Source: Schleiferiaceae bacterium
GTDB taxonomy: Bacteria > Bacteroidota > Bacteroidia > Flavobacteriales > Schleiferiaceae
DNA length: 7,403 bases
Direction of reading: 5' to 3'
NCBI GenBank assembly: GCA_025210575.1
Contig: JAOARK010000176.1
Location: 1 to 7,403 of the forward strand
The notes under the pieces were generated by a model. That model was given only the letters and a program-made list of their open reading frames with translations. It did not search any database and was not told the DNA's origin. Shown one piece after another: positions 1 to 4,879 of this stretch. Position numbers and translations under genes: made by a program. Each line of letters starts with the position of its first letter. Position 1 is the first letter of the stretch.

Positions 1-90
1 CCCCTCATGCTGACCTTTACTGTTTTTACCTATAAACCAACCCAATCCTATTCCAACGGCAATACCTATCAGTAAAAAAACAATATCCAT
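1..90 (-). CDS. N-terminus of a membrane-anchored protein, possibly RmuC (partial)
   Basis: Thirty codons are visible, reading leftwards from an ATG at 90 to the window edge, so the gene is truncated by the window and not by mutation. The translation starts MDIVFLLIGIAVGIGLGWFI and continues GKNSKGQHEG. That is a single N-terminal membrane helix of about 20 residues, followed by a basic, polar stretch. This layout resembles the N-terminal anchor of Bacteroidota RmuC proteins (DNA recombination limiting protein), which continue into a coiled coil and a nuclease-like domain. None of the diagnostic part is in view, so the name is a guess from memory of the family; any small single-pass protein would also fit. 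It lies 87 bases downstream of the Omp85 gene on the same strand and may be cotranscribed. There is no Shine-Dalgarno sequence before the ATG, only an AT-rich leader. Confidence 0.55.
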   Translation of the reverse strand, partial: MDIVFLLIGIAVGIGLGWFIGKNSKGQHEG

Positions 91-177
91 AAATGCAAAA
101 TATTAAAAGATAAAGATAGTCGGGGAGCGTCATTCTGAATTCAATAATCTAGAAAAAGAATAGTGATTTTTTAACAG

Positions 178-1833
178 TTAAAATCGGTTTACATAGCCTA
201 TATGAACTTTGGCTTCAGACAAGTTAAACGGGTTTTCATTTTGCTTACCTACACCAATAGCTAGAGAAAATATGCCTCCTTTTGTATAAAAGGAAAATCC
301 CAATCCTGTTCCGATAAGAAAGTTTTCGGTGGGTATTTCGGGAACTTCATTTCGACTAAAACCTACATCGGCAAAAAGAAAGAAATACGTAAGGCGTTCA
401 AGGAATAAGCGATATTCAACTTGACTAAATGCGTATTGCGATGCGAATATGCTTTGCTCATTAAATCCTCTAATTGAATTCACACCACCTAAACGATACA
501 ATTCATTAGTTACAAGTGTGGAGTTGAAAAGCCCTTCCGCTTTTAGGCCAACAAACATCTTGTTCATTTTATGAATGGTAAAAAAGCTACTCAATTGTAT
601 CATTGCCGTGTATTGACGCTGTTTATCATCTTGGCTCTGTCGATCTCCTTGTCCTGCCAGTACTTTTAGTAAAACCCCTTTGGTGGGTAAGAATCGGTGG
701 TTGAGCCGATTGTACTTTGTAGTAAGCAAAACATACTTTGTAGTCACATTTGCGAAATTGTCGGCTCCTTGAAGGTTGTTTGAGTTCTTATCTTGATATG
801 ATACACCTAATTCAGCTCTGGCATTAGGTCTTAAATTAAGTCCAATGAGAACATCACGATTAGAAAAAAGGGTATCCTCTCTGAATAAATTGAAATTGAA
901 GATTATCCCTAAGGGTGATTTGAATAAATAGGGAATATCTACACTCAAATTAAGTTGCTGACTTCCAGCTCTAGGGGCATTCCAATTAAAAGCGATGTTT
1001 TCTGCACCTTTAAAAATATGATTGAGAGAGAGGTCTAGTTCACCAGTTAAAAAAACAGAACCATCCTCATTGGTATTAATCCCTGCAATACCGCTAATTC
1101 TGTTGTTGTTCTGTTTGGCCAGATATAAAAAAGCCGATGTTTTTTGTTCTTCAAAAAGAACCTGTGGAGGTCGGTTTGCCGAGAAAGTTCCTTCATTGAG
1201 GGCGAGTTGTTCTACATCTCTCAGCTTTCGTTCGTTGTAAGGTTTCCCAGTTTTTAATCCAAGATGGTAGCTAATATATCCTTTAGGGATCTTCGTGTCT
1301 GTTTTAACAACTATACTGTCTAAATTTCGGTAAGGTCCTGAGAAGACATTAAGCTGGGCTTTGAGTATGTTGCTGTTTAGGTCTAACGAGTCGAGTTTGG
1401 CGCGAGCGAATGGGTAGCCATTTTCTTCGTAGTAGGAAAGTAGATTTTCTATGAGTTGACGAGTACGCTGAAACGACCAAGGGTCTTCAAAATCGTTGGC
1501 TTGAATACCTATTTCACCTAAAATGAATAAATCACAGTTTCCTGGACTGAGTTGTGCAAATTCAAATTTTGATCCGAAACTAACAGTAGCGATCAGCCTG
1601 TTTTGGGCATACATTTTATTAATCTGGTAGGTAAGGTATCCTTCATCCCTAAACATTAGCCCTAGTTCTTTGAGCTTAAGTTCGGCTTCAATACTGTCCT
1701 TTTGCTCATAAGCTAAAGCCTTTCTTTTAAAGAATGCTTTTGATGCATCGTCTACAGGTTCAATAAATAAGGAATACTGCCCGAAAAAAAGTGTGCTTGA
1801 AAAAAGAGTTATGAAAATCAGAATGCATCTCAT
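178..1833 (-). CDS. Omp85-family outer-membrane protein (BamA/TamA-like)
   Basis: This is a predicted outer-membrane beta-barrel of the Omp85 superfamily, whose members insert or translocate proteins at the outer membrane. From the chosen start it has 551 residues, close to TamA (about 577) and shorter than BamA. Residues 1-19 (MRCILIFITLFSSTLFFGQ) form a signal peptide without a lipobox. Residues about 70-245 look like POTRA-type modules, for example the segment with YYEENGYPFARAKL. From about 250 onwards there are alternating amphipathic strands. The L6 signature SIRGF lies near residues 453-457, equivalent to the VRGY/F motif of BamA and FhaC, and the chain ends in Phe (GYVNRF), as usual for BAM substrates. 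An ATG at 1848 would add MGCHC before the signal peptide. I prefer 1833 because it gives a clean signal peptide and an ATGA overlap with the ung stop codon. The specific role (TamA, an accessory BamA, or a specialised paralogue) is not decidable; no tamB-like gene is in view. Confidence 0.85.
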   Translation of the reverse strand: MRCILIFITLFSSTLFFGQYSLFIEPVDDASKAFFKRKALAYEQKDSIEAELKLKELGLMFRDEGYLTYQINKMYAQNRLIATVSFGSKFEFAQLSPGNCDLFILGEIGIQANDFEDPWSFQRTRQLIENLLSYYEENGYPFARAKLDSLDLNSNILKAQLNVFSGPYRNLDSIVVKTDTKIPKGYISYHLGLKTGKPYNERKLRDVEQLALNEGTFSANRPPQVLFEEQKTSAFLYLAKQNNNRISGIAGINTNEDGSVFLTGELDLSLNHIFKGAENIAFNWNAPRAGSQQLNLSVDIPYLFKSPLGIIFNFNLFREDTLFSNRDVLIGLNLRPNARAELGVSYQDKNSNNLQGADNFANVTTKYVLLTTKYNRLNHRFLPTKGVLLKVLAGQGDRQSQDDKQRQYTAMIQLSSFFTIHKMNKMFVGLKAEGLFNSTLVTNELYRLGGVNSIRGFNEQSIFASQYAFSQVEYRLFLERLTYFFLFADVGFSRNEVPEIPTENFLIGTGLGFSFYTKGGIFSLAIGVGKQNENPFNLSEAKVHIGYVNRF

Positions 1834-2510
1834 GCAATGGCATCCCATTTAATGGGCGTTTTGTTAAACGAAATGAGCAGGTCATTTGTTTTAGAGAAAT
1901 GGCGATTGCCGAAGAATCCATTATGAGCCGACAAAGGTGATGGATGTGCTGACTGAAGAATATGATGTCTAGAAAGATCGATATGCTTCACTTTATTCTT
2001 TGCATAATTGCCCCAAAGTAGAAAAACCACATTGTCTTGAGACTCTGAAACCTTTTGAATGACAGCGTCTGTGAATTTCTCCCAGCCTTGATTTTTATGA
2101 GATGCTGCTTGGTGCGCTCGCACCGTAAGAACCGAATTTAGCAACAGCACACCTTGTTGTGCCCAATTAGAGAGATCTCCAGTGCTAGGTTTATCCATGT
2201 TGATATCTGCATTGAGCTCCTTAAAAATATTGTTCAGGGATGGAGGAAACTTAATTCCTGGATTCACAGAAAAGCAAAGTCCGTTTGCCTGATCAGGCCC
2301 GTGATAAGGATCTTGCCCCAGAATAACCACTTTTACTTCGTTCAGAGGTGTGGCGTTTAAAGCTTCAAATATTTTAGGCCCGGGAGGGTAAACCAATTGA
2401 CTTTTTTTCTCGCCTAAAAGAAAGGACTTCAGTTTTTCAAAATAGGGTTGGTCAAATTCATTTCGCAATGCTTCTAACCATGATTTTTCCAGTTGCGGGT
2501 CTACAGCCAT
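1830..2510 (-). CDS. ung: Uracil-DNA glycosylase, family 1
   Basis: Cytoplasmic base-excision-repair enzyme that removes uracil from DNA by hydrolysing the N-glycosidic bond. The 226-residue product matches the family length and all key motifs are present. The water-activating loop GQDPYHGP is at residues 65-72, with catalytic Asp67. The uracil-stacking Phe is in CFS (near residue 80). The uracil-recognising Asn is in LLLNSVLTV (Asn125). The DNA-intercalation loop HPSPLS is at 189-194, with catalytic His189 and the minor-groove Leu193. The start is the ATG at 2510. A TTG two codons upstream is also in frame (giving M-I-M-A) but is a weaker choice. The TGA stop overlaps the ATG of the Omp85 gene (ATGA), so the two genes are probably cotranscribed and translationally coupled. 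Nothing looks degraded, so it should be active. Confidence 0.97.
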   Translation of the reverse strand: MAVDPQLEKSWLEALRNEFDQPYFEKLKSFLLGEKKSQLVYPPGPKIFEALNATPLNEVKVVILGQDPYHGPDQANGLCFSVNPGIKFPPSLNNIFKELNADINMDKPSTGDLSNWAQQGVLLLNSVLTVRAHQAASHKNQGWEKFTDAVIQKVSESQDNVVFLLWGNYAKNKVKHIDLSRHHILQSAHPSPLSAHNGFFGNRHFSKTNDLLISFNKTPIKWDAIA

Positions 2511-2544
2511 TATCAATAGAGTGAAAGGCGAAAATAAAATAATG

Positions 2545-2643
2545 TCTACTGCAATAGCAGAGAACTCATTGAAAGCGATCTATTGCTCACAATGAGCAAC
2601 ATATTTTCAATAAAACGCGTTATTTGTTTATAAGCAATGAGTT
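2545..2643. repeat. Cluster of inverted repeats in the divergent ung / lipoprotein spacer
   Basis: Several short inverted repeats lie nested between the two divergent operons. TTGCTCA at 2583-2589 and TGAGCAA at 2593-2599 are perfect arms around CAA. AACTCATTG at 2563-2571 pairs with CAATGAGTT at 2635-2643. GCAATAG at 2551-2557 pairs with CTATTGC at 2580-2586. CTGC-AATA-GCAG at 2549-2560 is flanked by TCT and AGA. The word CAATGAG occurs three times, once inverted (2565-2571, 2590-2596, 2635-2641), the last between the -33 and -7 elements of the rightward promoter. This layout suits an operator or a structured control region for one or both operons. The repeats are seen directly; the regulatory role is inferred. 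Confidence 0.5.
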
Positions 2644-2656
2644 ATTTGTAATTTTG
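2623..2656 (+). promoter_or_regulatory. Bacteroidota-type promoter for the lipoprotein-ytxJ-barrel-lipA operon
   Basis: The -7 element TAATTTTG (2649-2656) matches the Bacteroidota consensus TAnnTTTG exactly. A -33-like TTTG lies at 2623-2626, with 22 bases between the two, inside the range reported for Flavobacterium promoters. Transcription would start near 2661-2665, leaving a leader of roughly 20 bases before the ATG at 2683. A copy of the CAATGAG word sits between the two elements, where a bound protein could block RNA polymerase. Confidence 0.6.
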
Positions 2657-2682
2657 GAACCCGAAAAACGTAGAAAAAGATT

Positions 2683-2808
2683 ATGAAAAATATATTTAAA
2701 GTATTCTTAGTTGTTTTTGCTGTTGGAGTGTTAGCTTCTTGTGGTGCACATGAAAAATGTCCTACTTATAGCGGTGAGTTGGAAGTAGAAAAACCAGTTG
2801 ATGCTTAA
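2683..2808 (+). CDS. Small cysteine-containing lipoprotein, 41 residues
   Basis: A short gene with a clear lipoprotein signal. MKNIFK is the basic start, VFLVVFAVGV the hydrophobic core, and LASC at residues 17-20 the lipobox with lipidated Cys20. The predicted mature peptide is only 22 residues, beginning CGAHEKCPTYSG and ending in an acidic tail, with one free thiol (Cys26, in CPTY) and one His (His23). No acidic run follows Cys20, so the surface-export signal of Bacteroidota lipoproteins is not obvious and a periplasm-facing location is more likely. It sits about 20 bases downstream of a good promoter, with an A-rich start context (AAAAAGATT before ATG). Its TAA stop shares one base with the ATG of the bacilliredoxin gene (TAATG), indicating translational coupling. 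I know of no assigned function. The coding case rests on the lipobox, the promoter and the coupling. Confidence 0.8.
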   Translation: MKNIFKVFLVVFAVGVLASCGAHEKCPTYSGELEVEKPVDA

Positions 2809-3152
2809 TGCTTGAACCACACATATTAGAGAATAATTCTCAATTAAACGAAATTATAGACTTATCTAAGAACCCCAATAAAAATGGGGTTCTTGTATTT
2901 AAACATAGTACCAGGTGCAGTGTAAGTTACATGGCATTTAAGGGTCTAAAAAGCCAGTGGAGCTTTGATGGCGTAGACTTCTTTTACTTAGATTTAATTA
3001 AATTTAGGGAAGTTTCTAATGCAATAGAAGAAATGTTTGGTGTGAAGCATGAGTCTCCTCAATTACTGCATATAAAAAATGGGAAATGCACTAACAATGC
3101 ATCTCATTTTAACGTAAATACAGATACAATAGAAAACTGGTTGAATGCATAA
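2808..3152 (+). CDS. ytxJ: YtxJ/BrxC-like monothiol bacilliredoxin
   Basis: A 114-residue thioredoxin-fold protein of the YtxJ (DUF2847) family. In Bacillus, family members act as bacilliredoxins, removing bacillithiol from oxidised protein cysteines in the cytoplasm. Family landmarks are VLVFKHSTRCSVS (residues 28-40) with candidate active Cys37, LDLIKFREVSNAIEEMFGV (61-79), the cis-proline segment HESPQ (81-85) and NASH (97-100). The residue after the active cysteine is Ser, where the Bacillus protein has Pro (CPIS). A second cysteine, Cys94, lies in NGKCTNN, where I would expect an aliphatic residue. There is no signal peptide, so it is cytoplasmic although both upstream neighbour and downstream neighbour are exported. 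It starts within the stop codon of the lipoprotein gene and its last 8 bases overlap the next gene. Codons 21-29 form a perfect hairpin. Confidence 0.88.
   Translation: MLEPHILENNSQLNEIIDLSKNPNKNGVLVFKHSTRCSVSYMAFKGLKSQWSFDGVDFFYLDLIKFREVSNAIEEMFGVKHESPQLLHIKNGKCTNNASHFNVNTDTIENWLNA
2868..2894 (+). promoter_or_regulatory. Perfect 10-bp hairpin inside the 5' end of ytxJ
   Basis: AAGAACCCCA (2868-2877) and TGGGGTTCTT (2885-2894) are perfect complements separated by a 7-base A-rich loop (ATAAAAA). A T-G wobble could extend the base of the stem. The element is exactly codons 21-29 (KNPNKNGVL), with four consecutive G-C pairs next to the loop in an otherwise AT-rich gene. Downstream is a moderately U-rich stretch (GTATTT), weaker than a classic terminator tail. 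It could act as a partial terminator, an RNA processing or stability element, or a translational brake. The structure is seen directly; the function is inferred. Confidence 0.6.
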
Positions 3153-3909
3153 AATTATTGCCATAGCATTTGTATTAATCTCGGTTTGTGGTTACGGACA
3201 GTTAACCACAGAAGCTGATTTTAAAAGGCAGGTGTATGACAATGAGATGACCGGTGGTATTATGCTTCATACACGAGGGTTTGGAATAAACCTAAGGAGA
3301 ATGAAGTTCAGAGATGGTTTCAATAAATGGGGATGGGAAATTGACCTGGCTTCAATTCGTCACCCCAAAGAAGTGAAATTGAGAAGCCAACTATTCTTTA
3401 ATAGTAATCGCAGTTTTGTGTATGGTAAGTTAAATGGCCTTTACACTATTCGTTTAGGATATGGACGTGATAAAATTTTAGTTGACAAAACAGATCAGGG
3501 TTCTGTGTCTATTTCTTGGGTTACCATTGGTGGTCCTTCCTTTGGAATTTTAAAACCCATTTATTTGGAAGTAGTAAAGGAAGACCAAGGAGGCCAAGAT
3601 TTTATTAGTACTGAAAGGTATGATCCAGAAATTCATGATTATGTTGACATTTTTGGGCAGGCTCCATTTTTTACAGGGATTGAAAAGAGTAACCTTAGAT
3701 TAGGATTGTATGTGAAAACTGGATTTGCATTCGATTTTCATTTATCAGATAAAAAAATAACAACAATTGAAGTTGGAGGGATAGCAGATCTATTCCCTTC
3801 ATACGGCATCTATCAGGATGAAAAGGTGCCGATCATGTATGAAGTTGAAAACTACAATTTGTGGCTTCAATTTTATATCACATTTAATTTTGGAGGAAAG
3901 TGGAACTAG
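3145..3909 (+). CDS. Uncharacterised exported protein, probable outer-membrane beta-barrel
   Basis: A 254-residue protein with a signal peptide at about residues 1-19 (MHKIIAIAFVLISVCGYGQ). The rest is rich in alternating beta-strands with aromatic and glycine residues and has no further membrane helix. The last segment, NLWLQFYITFNFGGKWN, looks like a closing barrel strand. From memory of Bacteroidota genomes, several segments look like landmarks of a widespread unnamed family often found near lipA: GGIMLHTRGFGINLRR (37-52), IRHPKE (71-76), FVYGKLN (91-97), KPIYLEVV (137-144) and the YDPEIHDYVDIFGQAPFFTG stretch (159-178). No enzyme motif is visible and I assign no reaction. The start overlaps the last 8 bases of ytxJ in another frame; the next ATGs are inside the mature protein, so the choice is firm. 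Its stop is one base before lipA. The final codons also contain the only clear Shine-Dalgarno-like GGAGG (3892-3896) seen in this operon. Confidence 0.8.
   Translation: MHKIIAIAFVLISVCGYGQLTTEADFKRQVYDNEMTGGIMLHTRGFGINLRRMKFRDGFNKWGWEIDLASIRHPKEVKLRSQLFFNSNRSFVYGKLNGLYTIRLGYGRDKILVDKTDQGSVSISWVTIGGPSFGILKPIYLEVVKEDQGGQDFISTERYDPEIHDYVDIFGQAPFFTGIEKSNLRLGLYVKTGFAFDFHLSDKKITTIEVGGIADLFPSYGIYQDEKVPIMYEVENYNLWLQFYITFNFGGKWN
3187..3210 (+). other. 8-bp hairpin in the signal-peptide coding region of the barrel gene
   Basis: TGTGGTTA (3187-3194) and TAACCACA (3203-3210) are perfect complements around an 8-base loop, 42-66 bases into the coding sequence. A stem of this size is expected about once by chance in a window of this length, so it is weak alone. 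It is listed because it lies at a similar place in its gene as the stronger ytxJ hairpin. Confidence 0.35.
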
Positions 3910-3910
3910 T

Positions 3911-4780
3911 ATGAGTGATGTTGTTTCGGCTGAGAAAGCCAAAAAGAAGCCTAAATGGCTTCGTGTAAAATTACCCACCGGAGAAAGTTATAAAAAAGTA
4001 AGATCGTTAGTAGATAACTACGAACTCAATACCATTTGTCAAAGTGGTAATTGCCCTAACATGGGTGAATGTTGGGGAGAAGGAACAGCCACATTTATGA
4101 TTCTCGGCAATATTTGTACAAGATCATGTGGTTTTTGCAATGTAGCAACGGGTAGGCCATTGGCTGTGGATTGGGATGAGCCTGAGAGAGTAGCCCGAAG
4201 TGTTAAGCTGATGAAAGTGAAACATGCTGTGCTGACTTCAGTAGATAGAGATGATCTTGCCGATGGTGGTTCTGTTATTTGGGCAGAGACGGTGAAAGCC
4301 GTAAGAAGAATGAGTCCAGGAACTACCATGGAAACTTTGATACCGGACTTTAAGGGAGTAATGAGAAATGTTCAGAGAATCGTGGATGTTGCTCCTGAGG
4401 TTGTAAGTCATAACATAGAAACAGTAAAAAGGCTTACCAGAAAGGTGAGAATTCAGGCCCGCTATGCTCAAAGCATGGAAGTTTTAAAATATTTAAAGGA
4501 GGGTGGGCTTCCCAGAACCAAGAGTGGAATAATGCTTGGATTAGGCGAAAACAAAGAGGAAGTGCTCGAAGCAATGTCCGATTTGAGAGAGTCAAAAGTG
4601 GATATTTTAACAATTGGTCAATATTTACAGCCAACCAAAAAGCATTTGCCTGTCGTTAGTTTTGTAGAACCTGAAATCTTTGACGAGTTGAAGGAAGAGG
4701 GTTTGAAGATGGGCTTTAGGTATGTTGAAAGTGGACCATTAGTTCGTTCATCATACCATGCAGAGCGCCACATCTTTTAA
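3911..4780 (+). CDS. lipA: Lipoyl synthase
   Basis: Cytoplasmic radical-SAM enzyme that inserts two sulfur atoms into octanoyl groups on the lipoyl domains of 2-oxoacid dehydrogenases and the glycine cleavage H protein. The 289-residue product carries both Fe-S sites. The auxiliary sulfur-donating cluster uses CQSGNCPNMGEC (Cys43, Cys48, Cys54). The SAM cluster uses CTRSCGFC (Cys69, Cys73, Cys76). The C-terminal RSSY motif (279-282) supplies the unusual serine ligand of the auxiliary cluster. ITSVDRDDL-type residues (here LTSVDRDDLADGG, 108-120) and VVSHNIETV (164-172) are also typical. The start is the ATG at 3911; an in-frame ATG at 3818 would add 31 residues lying over the barrel gene and unlike LipA. 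GGAGG at 3892-3896 is 14 bases upstream, longer than ideal, so coupling across the 1-base gap probably drives initiation. No lipB is present in the window. Confidence 0.97.
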   Translation: MSDVVSAEKAKKKPKWLRVKLPTGESYKKVRSLVDNYELNTICQSGNCPNMGECWGEGTATFMILGNICTRSCGFCNVATGRPLAVDWDEPERVARSVKLMKVKHAVLTSVDRDDLADGGSVIWAETVKAVRRMSPGTTMETLIPDFKGVMRNVQRIVDVAPEVVSHNIETVKRLTRKVRIQARYAQSMEVLKYLKEGGLPRTKSGIMLGLGENKEEVLEAMSDLRESKVDILTIGQYLQPTKKHLPVVSFVEPEIFDELKEEGLKMGFRYVESGPLVRSSYHAERHIF

Positions 4781-4809
4781 AATCAGGTAGTTAAGGCTAT
4801 CTATTTTAA
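4777..4809 (+). terminator. Stem-loop overlapping the lipA stop codon, possible terminator
   Basis: TTAAAAT (4777-4783) pairs with ATTTTAA (4803-4809), and AGGTAG (4785-4790) pairs with CTATCT (4797-4802) including one G-T wobble. C4784 is bulged and TTAAGG forms the loop. The result is a 13-pair hairpin that starts within the lipA stop codon. There is no tight T-run straight after it, though the region to 4840 is T-rich. It lies between lipA and the candidate promoter of the next gene, where a terminator or 3'-end stability element is expected. The stem is AT-rich, so it may be leaky. Confidence 0.45.
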
Positions 4810-4811
4810 GG

Positions 4812-4839
4812 TTGTAAGGGTGCTATTTTGTTATATTTT
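4812..4839 (+). promoter_or_regulatory. Candidate promoter for the Asp-box protein gene
   Basis: TATATTTT (4832-4839) matches the Bacteroidota -7 consensus TAnnTTTG except at the last base. A TTG at 4812-4814 lies 17 bases upstream of it. The predicted leader would be about 30-35 bases before the ATG at 4880. The match is weaker than that of the lipoprotein operon, and readthrough from lipA is also possible. Confidence 0.35.
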
Positions 4840-4879
4840 TAGGCGATTAAAATTTAGGAGAATCATTAGTAAGAACAAG

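Noticed and set aside
94..140. Minus-strand promoter (TATCTTTA with TTG 23 bases upstream) before the partial gene at the left edge
   Set aside because: One mismatch and spacing at the extreme of the range; cotranscription with the Omp85 gene is just as likely.
169..183. Palindrome TTTTAACAGTTAAAA over the Omp85 stop codon, as a terminator
   Set aside because: It is all but one pair A-T with a 1-base centre, so a stable hairpin is unlikely; common in AT-rich DNA.
1834..1848. Longer ATG start of the Omp85 gene
   Set aside because: It puts GCHC in front of a good signal peptide; the ATGA-overlapping start at 1833 is more natural.
2511..2516. Alternative TTG start of ung two codons upstream
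   Set aside because: It adds only two residues, and an ATG at 2510 is a better start codon.
2524..2560. Minus-strand promoter for ung (TATTTTCG with TTG 15 bases away)
   Set aside because: The -7 element has a mismatch in its core and the spacing is short; too weak to annotate.
3818..3910. In-frame N-terminal extension of LipA by 31 residues
   Set aside because: It lies over the end of the barrel gene, its sequence (KRCRSCMKLK and on) does not resemble LipA, and the ATG at 3911 directly after the upstream stop gives a normal-length protein.
4039..4634. Minus-strand open frames opposite lipA (ends at 4039, 4238 and 4434)
   Set aside because: They are antisense shadows of a conserved gene, with no promoter, signal or family resemblance.
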